Assembly (NCBI GenBank): GCA_024681495.1
Contig: JAILAS010000134.1
Coordinates: 1 to 8,545 of the forward strand
Reading direction: 5' to 3'
DNA from: Eubacterium sp.
GTDB lineage: Bacteria; Bacillota; Clostridia; Lachnospirales; Lachnospiraceae
DNA: 8,545 nucleotides
The number at the start of each line of letters is the position of its first letter. Position 1 is the first letter of the stretch. The position numbers were made by a program, and so were the translations under genes. Positions 1 to 5,438 of the stretch are shown here, piece by piece. Below the pieces are notes generated by a model. That model saw nothing but the letters and a program-made list of their open reading frames with translations, made no database searches and was not told the origin of the DNA.

Positions 1-70
1 ACAGCGCGGGATTGCGAATACGGGTGGCGATTGCGAGAGTGCGAAGCACGGAGCAATCGGCTTATTTTTA
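1..70. repeat. 70-base direct repeat, copy 1 (cut by window edge)
   Basis: These 70 bases recur without a mismatch at 217-286. Each copy contains a two-part hairpin. The outer stem is CGATTGC (28-34) with GCAATCG (53-59). The inner stem is GTGC (39-42) with GCAC (46-49), around a GAA loop. Similarity ends at base 71, right after a TTATTTTTA run. The copy starts at the first base of the window, so the true repeat is probably longer on its left. No gene is convincing here. An intergenic repeat family is my inference. Confidence 0.9.
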
Positions 71-160
71 ATGTAGCGAGATGAGCGCAGGGAGCCGAAG
101 GCTTCCCTGATGCTCCTGTATGAGCAGGTTTCCGAAGGAAACCGCGAATACGGAGTTCTG
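71..160. repeat. Hairpin-rich spacer between the 70-base repeats
   Basis: This stretch holds two further hairpins with the same GAA loop. At 89-108 the arms are AGGGAGCC and GGCTTCCCT (one bulged base), with an outer GAGC/GCTC pair at 83-86 and 112-115. At 127-143 the arms are GGTTTCC and GGAAACC, a perfect 7-bp stem. Two short words recur beside hairpins here and in copy 2. GTATGAGCA is at 118-126 and 192-200. GCGAATACGG is at 144-153 and 230-239, and also in copy 1. The stems differ in sequence but keep the loop, as expected of a palindromic repeat family. No gene seen. Confidence 0.65.
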
Positions 161-190
161 ATTTTTAGTGGTTAATTTGGCTACCAAACC
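161..190. repeat. 30-base degenerate repeat, copy 1
   Basis: This begins with ATTTTTAGT and ends with CTACCAAACC, and pairs with 280-309 at an offset of 119 bases. By eye 24 of 30 positions match, with the middle diverged. Together with the 70-base repeat it suggests a roughly 119-base composite unit (161-279) that has been partly copied again. Confidence 0.65.
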
Positions 191-216
191 CGTATGAGCA
201 AGGAGCGATGTCGAAG

Positions 217-286
217 ACAGCGCGGGATTGCGAATACGGGTGGCGATTGCGAGAGTGCGAAGCACGGAGCAATCGGCTTATTTTTA
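217..286. repeat. 70-base direct repeat, copy 2
   Basis: Identical over all 70 bases to positions 1-70, offset 216. The two-part hairpin is at 244-275. Just upstream, bases 205-223 form another hairpin that runs into the repeat: GCG, an A-G mismatch, TGTC, loop GAA, GACA, CGC. Perfect identity between copies implies a recent duplication, or homogenisation by recombination. Confidence 0.9.
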
Positions 287-309
287 GTTGTATATTCTTC
301 TACCAAACC
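280..309. repeat. 30-base degenerate repeat, copy 2
   Basis: Second copy of the block at 161-190, with identical ends ATTTTTAGT and CTACCAAACC. On the minus strand its distal end supplies the GGTTTGGTAG tract just after the terminator hairpin of the small gene at 340-555, so the repeat mosaic abuts the end of that transcription unit. Confidence 0.65.
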
Positions 310-336
310 AAAACCCCGCGGGCCCAAACCCGCGGG
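301..336 (-). terminator. Intrinsic terminator of the 71-residue gene
   Basis: Bases 315-322 and 329-336 are both CCCGCGGG, giving a perfect 8-bp GC-only stem with a 6-base loop. On the minus strand a T-rich tail (GTTTTGGTTT) follows. The hairpin begins 3 bases after the stop codon of the small minus-strand gene, which fits a dedicated Rho-independent terminator. The plus-strand side lacks a comparable T run, so it should act mainly on minus-strand transcripts. Confidence 0.8.
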
Positions 337-339
337 ATT

Positions 340-555
340 TCAGTACCATTTCTTCTTGCCAAAACCAGCTGTCTTTCCAATACTGTACTTTGACTTCGCC
401 TTCTCCTGTCCGCTGTGGAAAGTCGAAAGCATGCTCGGGTTCGTCGATCCGGCCAGGCGCTTCTTACGCTCCTCTGCCACCGTCTCACGAATGTCTGACA
501 GCTTGTCCATTAGTTCTCTCGCATCATAGGAATTCGCCTTTTTATAAGATCCCAT
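340..555 (-). CDS. Small basic protein of unknown function (71 aa)
   Basis: I do not recognise this protein. It has no signal peptide, membrane segment or cysteine. Residues about 10-34 are charged and likely helical (pattern ARELMDKLSDIRETVAEERKKR). The C-terminal part is rich in Lys, Gly and Ser and ends in GFGKKKWY. The overall charge is strongly basic, so nucleic-acid or envelope binding is possible but unproven. I chose the ATG at 555 over the one at 561. The binding site AAAGGTGG (570 down to 563) lies 7 bases from the former but only 1 base from the latter. A consensus-like promoter upstream (674-702) and a strong terminator after the stop support a real single-gene unit despite the short length. 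Confidence 0.6.
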   Translation of the reverse strand: MGSYKKANSYDARELMDKLSDIRETVAEERKKRLAGSTNPSMLSTFHSGQEKAKSKYSIGKTAGFGKKKWY

Positions 556-635
556 ATGCATTCCACCTTTCTTCGGGAAACACCGGCTGATGTCTCTGTC
601 GGAAAACCTGCCTGAGAATTACCCCGTTACTTCTA

Positions 636-660
636 CATCTTATATCGGCGATACACGATG
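636..660. promoter_or_regulatory. 25-base imperfect palindrome in the small gene's leader
   Basis: The sequence reads CATC at one end and GATG at the other, with TATCG and CGATA halves meeting around a central base. Eleven of 12 symmetric positions pair, counting one G-T. It begins about 7 bases after the predicted transcription start of the minus-strand promoter at 674-702 and lies about 65 bases before the ribosome binding site. It could be a repressor operator in the DNA or a hairpin in the leader RNA. No T run follows, so it does not look like a terminator for the upstream transpeptidase gene. Confidence 0.45.
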
Positions 661-673
661 TTTTCTTAACAGT

Positions 674-702
674 ATTATAAACCATAACAGGTGGATTTAC
701 AA
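674..702 (-). promoter_or_regulatory. Sigma-A-type promoter for the 71-residue gene
   Basis: On the minus strand a -35 TTGTAA (702-697) and a perfect -10 TATAAT (679-674) are separated by exactly 17 bases. The start point would be near 667, leaving a leader of about 110 bases before the ATG at 555. The promoter sits 13 bases beyond the stop codon of the transpeptidase gene. No terminator is seen between the two genes, so read-through from upstream is also possible. Confidence 0.75.
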
Positions 703-715
703 CGCTTTACGCGCC

Positions 716-2557
716 CTACTCCTCGCTCGAGCCCGTCAGCTTCTCGTACTTTTTCTCGGCCGCAGTCAGCTTCGAGTAGTTGGTGACCTTCTTCTTCTGC
801 TTGGCGCTGAGGGCGTTATAAGCGCTTCTCGCCTTCTTTATCGCGGAACCGCTGTCCTCGGTCACCTCTCCTATGTTGCTGATAAGGTTGATGACCTTGG
901 TTACTTCCTTGGCCGACTTCTGAATCTTGGCGTATGACTTCTCCGCAGCCGTAAGCGTGCTGTAGTTGCTTACGTAGCTCTTGGCCGTAGAACTGAGGGC
1001 GTCGTACGCATTCCTGGCCTTATCGATGGCAGAGCCGCTGTTCTCGTCCACGGTGCCGATGGCATCGATGAGCGAAATCACACTCGAAGCCTTCTTATAT
1101 GCCGCAGCCGCCGCGGTCTGTACCCCGTCGGGATCGTAGATGAGCACGGCAATGCCGGCCTCTATGTTCTCGAATATCTTCTTAGCGGCGGACGAAGGAA
1201 GGTTGACGCATCCGTGCGATCCGCCGGTTATGAAGATGATGCCGCCGAAGGAGTATCTCCACGAAGCGTCGTGCAGACCCTGCCCGTCGAAGAATGGCAT
1301 CCAGTAGTCCACGGGCGTGGAATACCCCTGCCCCTCGAGGGTGGCGTCCTTTTCCTTATATGCGACGTAGTACGCGCCCAGGTGGGTGGCGTGCCCGTCG
1401 GATACCTTACCCGAAACGAAGTCCGTGGAGACAATCTGCTCCCCGTCCACGTAGAGGTAGAGGTGCTGTTTACTTATATTAACTTCAACATACGTATCGC
1501 CGTAGTCGTTTCCGTCGTGGCTCTCCGCTGTCTGCGTGTATTCCACGTCGCCGGAATAGTCGGTGCCGGTGGATATATACTTCTTCAGCTTCTTGGCAGT
1601 AGCCTCCTGATCGATCTTCCAGCCATAGGTGCCGGCGGCGATGGTCACCGTCTCTCCCCAGCTGGACTCGAGGGTCTTCGACTCACCCACGGTGTCATAC
1701 TTCTCCGCCAGCTCGGCCACGTAATCGGAAACCTTGGACGAGTCAAACTCCACCGTCATCTCGTCGTAGTCCACCTTAAGCCACTCGCTAATGAGGGAGC
1801 CGTCGACCGTCTCCGTAGTGCTGCCGAACGAGTACTCGATAACCGTGGATGCGTACGCATTGGCATTCAGAAGCATCTGCTGGGCCTTATTGGACTCCGC
1901 GTTGTACACGGGGTCGACATAGCATCCCGCAGAAGACATGTCGAGCGTTTCCTGCACTCCGTTCAGAGCGGTCTCGACCGCCGATATGAACGCATCCCTG
2001 TTGACCGTCGTTCCGTAGTAGCCGTCAACAAGCGTGAACCCGTCGGTGCTGTCCCACTCGGACAGCGTGGCGTTGGTGGACTCCGTCCAGTTATCCTCGT
2101 TCATAACGTCCAGGGAATCGATGACCGCCTCGAGCTTCTCCTCGTCGAAGGTGACGGCCTTATTGACCTTCTCCTCGTGCGTCGAGAAAAGCGCCGCCGG
2201 CCAGGCGAACTCGCTCTGCTCCGAGAGCACGTCGTCGTATCCGCTGTCGAACTGAGCCTCCAGCGAAATATCTGTACCCTTTATCGTCTCGTCGGAACTC
2301 TCGCGCTCCTCCAGTGTCAGCACGTATCCGGACACCTCTTCCTCGAAGATGGACATAGCCCGGTCGGGCGTCATGTTGGAAACCTCGACGCCGTTAATGG
2401 TAGTGTTGGCAAGATAATGACCGTGATAGAAAATCACGCCTCCTATATAGACCAGCGCCAACACCGCGACGATGGCTATTCCGGTCCACTTGAGAATCTT
2501 GGGCCATTTGGAATCTGCCTTCTTTTTCCCCTCGTTCTCTAAGGCCTCTGCCTCCAT
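716..2557 (-). CDS. Membrane-anchored YkuD-family L,D-transpeptidase (613 aa)
   Basis: Likely forms or remodels 3-3 peptide cross-links in peptidoglycan, or attaches proteins to it, on the outer face of the membrane. Residues 1-20 are a Lys-rich cytoplasmic start and about 21-43 a single membrane segment with no cleavage site, giving an anchored protein. Residues about 50-340 resemble the paired peptidoglycan-binding (YoaR-like) domains found before YkuD in Clostridia. The catalytic domain spans about 354-475, with His429 and the SHGCVN motif at 447-452; Cys450 is the expected nucleophile. Residues 493-546 and 555-608 are two copies of a helical repeat with a period of 62 residues (AIGTV or NIGEV, then ARxAYxALS, NYSxLTAAEKxY). 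The start has AAAGGA 7 bases upstream. It lies 51 bases after the glycosyltransferase gene, probably in the same transcript. The exact substrate is not shown by sequence. Confidence 0.9.
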   Translation of the reverse strand: MEAEALENEGKKKADSKWPKILKWTGIAIVAVLALVYIGGVIFYHGHYLANTTINGVEVSNMTPDRAMSIFEEEVSGYVLTLEERESSDETIKGTDISLEAQFDSGYDDVLSEQSEFAWPAALFSTHEEKVNKAVTFDEEKLEAVIDSLDVMNEDNWTESTNATLSEWDSTDGFTLVDGYYGTTVNRDAFISAVETALNGVQETLDMSSAGCYVDPVYNAESNKAQQMLLNANAYASTVIEYSFGSTTETVDGSLISEWLKVDYDEMTVEFDSSKVSDYVAELAEKYDTVGESKTLESSWGETVTIAAGTYGWKIDQEATAKKLKKYISTGTDYSGDVEYTQTAESHDGNDYGDTYVEVNISKQHLYLYVDGEQIVSTDFVSGKVSDGHATHLGAYYVAYKEKDATLEGQGYSTPVDYWMPFFDGQGLHDASWRYSFGGIIFITGGSHGCVNLPSSAAKKIFENIEAGIAVLIYDPDGVQTAAAAAYKKASSVISLIDAIGTVDENSGSAIDKARNAYDALSSTAKSYVSNYSTLTAAEKSYAKIQKSAKEVTKVINLISNIGEVTEDSGSAIKKARSAYNALSAKQKKKVTNYSKLTAAEKKYEKLTGSSEE

Positions 2558-2608
2558 GATAAAATCCTTTCCGTTGCTCTCTCCCTACGGTTAAAATCCG
2601 GTTTACAA

Positions 2609-3631
2609 TCAGGAGAATCCCACTATCTTACGTGCAAGCCTGTAACCGCGTACTGCGAACCACCTGCCGCCCCTGCCGGGAATATTGGTGGCCACACCGA
2701 AGAAGCCCTTACGCATCTTCTTATAGGTAACGATGTCAGTCTTGCGCAGGTACCTCCAAAGCTCCTTCTTCTTGGCAAGGCTCTCCTTGGTGCCGTCGCG
2801 GAGCAAAAGCACGGTGGATACCGTAACCATGATCTCCGCGTAGTTATACATGTATTTACGAAGCTTGTCGTTCTTAATGGACTCGAGGTTATACGCCTCG
2901 AGAATCATCCTGGTAACCTTAAGCTGCTGGTCGATGTTCTTTATCATCGTGGCCTCGTTTACGGACTGATCCTCGCGGCCGATGTAGTAGTGATAAAGAT
3001 CAACGTCCATGTACATAAAGTACTTCACATAGGGGAGCGGCGTGTAAACGTAGAGGTTATCCACGTAGAAGGTGTGCTCCGGGAGCTTCAGGCCGCAGTC
3101 CCTGAGAATCTGCGTGCGGTAGATGACAGAGTGCATAAGGATGTATCTGCCCTTACGAAGCTTCATACAGTCCTTCCAGCTAATCACCTTGTCCACGGGA
3201 AATGCGGACTTGTACTGCATCGTGTGCTTGTGGCGCGCGCCGTCCTTGTCGTATATGAAGTTGGCGATGAGCATGTCCAGATAGCGGCGCTTCTGGAGCC
3301 TCATGTTCTCGCGAAGCTTGTCGAGCACCTTAAGGAATGCGTTACCGTCGAGCCAGTCGTCGGAATCCACCACCTTAAAGAATTCGCCGGTAGCGTTCTC
3401 TATGCCCGCATTGACGGCGGAGCCGTGGCCGCCGTTAGGCTTATGTATGGCGCGGCAGATGGTGGGATACCTGCGCTCGTACTCGTCGGCGATCTTCGCC
3501 GTATCATCTGTAGAACCGTCGTCGACGATGAGAATCTCAACATCCTCCCCGCCGATAAGAATCGAATTAATGCAATGCTCCATGTAATCCTGGGAATTAT
3601 AACAGGGAACAGTGACCGTAAGTAATTTCAT
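2609..3631 (-). CDS. Family 2 glycosyltransferase (340 aa)
   Basis: Transfers a sugar from an activated donor, probably to an envelope polysaccharide or lipid-linked acceptor; the specific sugar cannot be inferred. The N-terminal third is a GT-A fold of the GT2 family. It opens with TVTVPCYN (5-12), followed by VDDGSTD (36-42), NGGHGSAVNAG (66-76) and the metal-binding DSDDW (89-93). Residues beyond about 180 are a less conserved acceptor-side region. No membrane segment is evident, so a cytoplasmic or membrane-associated enzyme is expected. The ATG at 3631 has AAAGGAG 6-7 bases upstream. It is transcribed from its own promoter (3666-3694), divergently from bioY, and followed by the L,D-transpeptidase gene, which supports a cell-wall role. 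No terminator lies between the two. Confidence 0.88.
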   Translation of the reverse strand: MKLLTVTVPCYNSQDYMEHCINSILIGGEDVEILIVDDGSTDDTAKIADEYERRYPTICRAIHKPNGGHGSAVNAGIENATGEFFKVVDSDDWLDGNAFLKVLDKLRENMRLQKRRYLDMLIANFIYDKDGARHKHTMQYKSAFPVDKVISWKDCMKLRKGRYILMHSVIYRTQILRDCGLKLPEHTFYVDNLYVYTPLPYVKYFMYMDVDLYHYYIGREDQSVNEATMIKNIDQQLKVTRMILEAYNLESIKNDKLRKYMYNYAEIMVTVSTVLLLRDGTKESLAKKKELWRYLRKTDIVTYKKMRKGFFGVATNIPGRGGRWFAVRGYRLARKIVGFS

Positions 3632-3665
3632 ATTTATCTCCTTTGTCGTAAAAACAACAGCTTTT

Positions 3666-3694
3666 ATTATAATAGGCTTACGGAAATTTTACAA
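3666..3694 (-). promoter_or_regulatory. Promoter for glycosyltransferase and transpeptidase
   Basis: On the minus strand, -35 TTGTAA (3694-3689) and a perfect -10 TATAAT (3671-3666) are separated by 17 bases. The start would be near 3659, giving a leader of about 28 bases. Its core hexamers and spacing are identical to those of the promoter at 674-702. Its -35 is 8 bases from the edge of the BirA-type operator of bioY. Confidence 0.75.
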
Positions 3695-3702
3695 CCTCCG
3701 CA

Positions 3703-3734
3703 TTGTCACCCTGTTCTAAATTTTGGGTTGACAA
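3703..3734 (+). promoter_or_regulatory. BirA-type biotin operator upstream of bioY
   Basis: Half-sites TTGTCACCC (3703-3711) and GGTTGACAA (3726-3734) form an inverted repeat with a 14-base spacer. They differ from perfect symmetry at one position. The published bacterial BirA signal is TTGTAAACC and GGTTTACAA with 14-15 bases between, so geometry and most bases match. The right half overlaps the -35 of the bioY promoter, so bound BirA with biotinyl-AMP would block transcription when biotin is plentiful. BirA binding is inferred from pattern and gene context. Confidence 0.72.
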
Positions 3735-3756
3735 TTCTGTTAATCCTTTTTATACT
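3728..3756 (+). promoter_or_regulatory. bioY promoter
   Basis: -35 TTGACA (3728-3733) and -10 TATACT (3751-3756) with a 17-base spacer, a near-consensus sigma-A promoter. The start would be near 3763, leaving a leader of about 26 bases. A binding site AAAGGA (3773-3778) precedes the ATG at 3789. The leader is too short for a riboswitch. Confidence 0.82.
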
Positions 3757-3788
3757 GTGGGACGAGAAAAAGAAAGGATGTCTGTATC

Positions 3789-4370
3789 ATGAACCAAAAA
3801 GAATCAAGACTAACCATCAAAGAAATGGCGTTGACGGCCGTAATGAGCGCCGTCCTGTGCGTGCTCGCACCCCTCAGTCTCCCCATCGGCCCCGTGCCGA
3901 TCTCACTGGCCACCCTCTTCGTATACATCAGCGTATACGTGCTCGGAACCAGGCTGGGAACCCTGAGCGTCGTCATCTATCTGCTCCTGGGCGCGGTGGG
4001 GCTCCCCGTGTTCTCCGGATATTCCGGAGGAATATTCAAGCTGGCAGGTCCGACGGGCGGTTACCTCATCGGATACATCCCGCTGGCAATCATAAGCGGC
4101 ATCTTCGTGCACCGCTTCGCCATGAAGATCGTCCCCTCCATCCTGGGAATGATAGTAGGCACAGCTGTTCTGTACGCGCTGGGCACGGCGTGGCTCGCAA
4201 TGAGCGCGTCCATGGAGTTTACCGCAGCCCTCGCCGCCGGTGTAATCCCCTTCATCCCGGGCGACCTGGTAAAGATAGCCGTCACGGCAATCGTGGGACC
4301 CAGGCTCTGCGCGGCCCTCAGCAGGGCCCACGTAAACAGCCGGGAAGAAGCTCCCGGCCGTGTGGATTAA
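3789..4370 (+). CDS. bioY: BioY biotin transporter substrate-binding subunit (193 aa)
   Basis: Membrane S component of an energy-coupling-factor transporter that captures biotin. In Bacillota it normally works with a shared EcfT/EcfA module encoded elsewhere, and none is seen here. The length is typical of the family. Hydrophobic segments cover most of residues 13-175. The diagnostic motif runs from GYSGG (77-81) through KLAGPTGGYLIG (84-95), and PFIPGDLVKI lies at 154-163 near the C-terminus. It is the only convincing plus-strand gene in the window and has its own promoter with a BirA-type operator. No biotin synthesis gene is adjacent, which suggests scavenging, but the rest of the genome is unseen. 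The C-terminal tail is short and charged. Its stop codon overlaps the stop codon of the convergent lactonase gene. Confidence 0.93.
   Translation: MNQKESRLTIKEMALTAVMSAVLCVLAPLSLPIGPVPISLATLFVYISVYVLGTRLGTLSVVIYLLLGAVGLPVFSGYSGGIFKLAGPTGGYLIGYIPLAIISGIFVHRFAMKIVPSILGMIVGTAVLYALGTAWLAMSASMEFTAALAAGVIPFIPGDLVKIAVTAIVGPRLCAALSRAHVNSREEAPGRVD
4339..4358. terminator. Possible hairpin at the bioY/lactonase convergence
   Basis: GCCGGGA (4339-4345) and TCCCGGC (4352-4358) form a perfect 7-bp GC-rich stem with a 6-base loop. It lies inside the last codons of bioY and just past the lactonase stop codon. Neither side has a clear T run (the minus strand continues CTGTTTACG), so it is at best a weak bidirectional terminator. 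Confidence 0.35.
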
Positions 4371-5434
4371 TCATCTATAAGACTTAAGTCAACTATCCTG
4401 CAGGTGTTGGGGTTGCTGACCTTTATGGGTCTGGCACACTCCAAAAACTGCTGGTGGTTGTTCACGAACTTGAAGAAGTTCACCTGATCCGAGTCGTAGT
4501 TCAGCGACGCGAAGTGGAGCTGATCGGGGAAGATGGAAATCGTCTTCGGGTAATGGCCGCCCACCATTCCTCCTCCCACGTATGTGAGGAGTCCCGTCTT
4601 CGGGTCCCTGCGGAATATCGACGTCGTGTTGATTCCGGCGTTCGATGTGTAGACGAACTTCTGATCCTTGTCGGGGCTGATCATTATTTCAACGCCCGCG
4701 CTGGCCGAATGATCATCGGGATCGTGGCTGGCGATGGTCTGTATCTTTTCGAAATTCGGAGCCTTTCCGTCCGAAGTGTACTCGTAAACGAAAATCTCAC
4801 TGGTGAGCTCGCATATGACGTATGCGTACTTTCCGTCTGCGGAAAACAGCATGTGGCGGGGCGCCGTGTCCATGGGCATGTGCACATTGTCTGCCAGCTC
4901 GATGGCTCCCGTCTTCCTGTTAAGGTCGTATACCTTGATGCAGTCGAGGCCGTTATCCACCGCGCACAAGAACTTCTGATCGGGCGTGATGGTGACACAG
5001 TTTACATGGGGCTCGAGATTTCTGCGTCCGACGGTGCGTCCCATGCCCTTATGGAAGACCGCGCCGGCAATGTCGCCCACGGATCCATCCGGGTTAAGGC
5101 GCATGACCGTCACCCTTCCGTCGTAATATCCGGCCACGAAGAGGAACTCGTCGTCCCTGTCGGTGGAAATGTGGGCGCCGCGCAGGCCTCCCACCCATCT
5201 CTGGTTCATCTCCTCGAGGTCGCCGTCCTTCTTTATCTTAAAGGAAGCGACGCCCAGATCGGTGGTACAATACAGGTACTTCCCGCTCGTCGAGACGCAA
5301 AGATGCGCCGGATTGTCAATCTCGAGGGACTTGACCTCTTTAAAGCTGCCGGTCTCCTCGTCCAGGTCCATAATGTGGAGTCCCCTGTGGTCCTCCGTGG
5401 TGTAAGTTCCAATGTAAGCTGCGTATTTCTTCAT
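4367..5434 (-). CDS. Lactonase, seven-bladed beta-propeller family (355 aa)
   Basis: Related to the YbhE/YkgB-type 6-phosphogluconolactonases, which hydrolyse 6-phosphogluconolactone in the oxidative pentose phosphate pathway. Many family members have no tested substrate, so the reaction is tentative. The family pattern is clear: GTYT near the start (9-12), LEPHVNCV (140-147), APRHMLFSADGKYAY (191-205), the E209 region (CELTSEIFVYEY), VEIMISPD (248-255), SNAG (264-267) and GGHYPKTISIFPD near the end. The length is usual for the family. No signal peptide is seen, so it is cytoplasmic. The ATG lies 4 bases after the U32 gene stop. Its likely binding site AAGGAGAG is 12 bases away, inside the end of that gene, which indicates the last gene of one operon. 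The gene converges on bioY with overlapping stop codons. Confidence 0.85.
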   Translation of the reverse strand: MKKYAAYIGTYTTEDHRGLHIMDLDEETGSFKEVKSLEIDNPAHLCVSTSGKYLYCTTDLGVASFKIKKDGDLEEMNQRWVGGLRGAHISTDRDDEFLFVAGYYDGRVTVMRLNPDGSVGDIAGAVFHKGMGRTVGRRNLEPHVNCVTITPDQKFLCAVDNGLDCIKVYDLNRKTGAIELADNVHMPMDTAPRHMLFSADGKYAYVICELTSEIFVYEYTSDGKAPNFEKIQTIASHDPDDHSASAGVEIMISPDKDQKFVYTSNAGINTTSIFRRDPKTGLLTYVGGGMVGGHYPKTISIFPDQLHFASLNYDSDQVNFFKFVNNHQQFLECARPIKVSNPNTCRIVDLSLIDD

Positions 5435-5438
5435 CGAT

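Noticed and set aside
68..265. 65-codon minus-strand frame across the repeat mosaic
   Set aside because: It starts with GTG, has no ribosome binding site, runs through the hairpins and duplicated segments, and matches no family I know. It is better explained by repeats that happen to lack stop codons.
1..300. CRISPR array
   Set aside because: The repeats are 70 and 30 bases long with only two copies each and no uniform spacers, and no cas genes are nearby.
194..590. Overlapping plus-strand frames at the left end
   Set aside because: They run through the terminator hairpin and antisense to the small gene, with no suitable ribosome binding site and no recognisable protein pattern.
1214..2542. 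Long plus-strand frame (442 codons) opposite the transpeptidase gene
   Set aside because: It lies wholly antisense to a protein with clear domains, shows no motif, and reflects codon bias of the real gene. The frames at 4454-5665 and 5514-6560 are rejected for the same reason.
2600..2608. Perfect BirA half-site GGTTTACAA between glycosyltransferase and transpeptidase genes
   Set aside because: No matching second half lies 14-15 bases away and there is no promoter here, so it is probably chance.
3763..3788. Riboswitch in the bioY leader
   Set aside because: The predicted leader is only about 26 bases. Control is better explained by the operator overlapping the promoter.
3728..4387. 219-codon plus-strand frame overlapping bioY
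   Set aside because: An out-of-frame shadow of bioY, rich in Arg and Pro, that begins inside the promoter.
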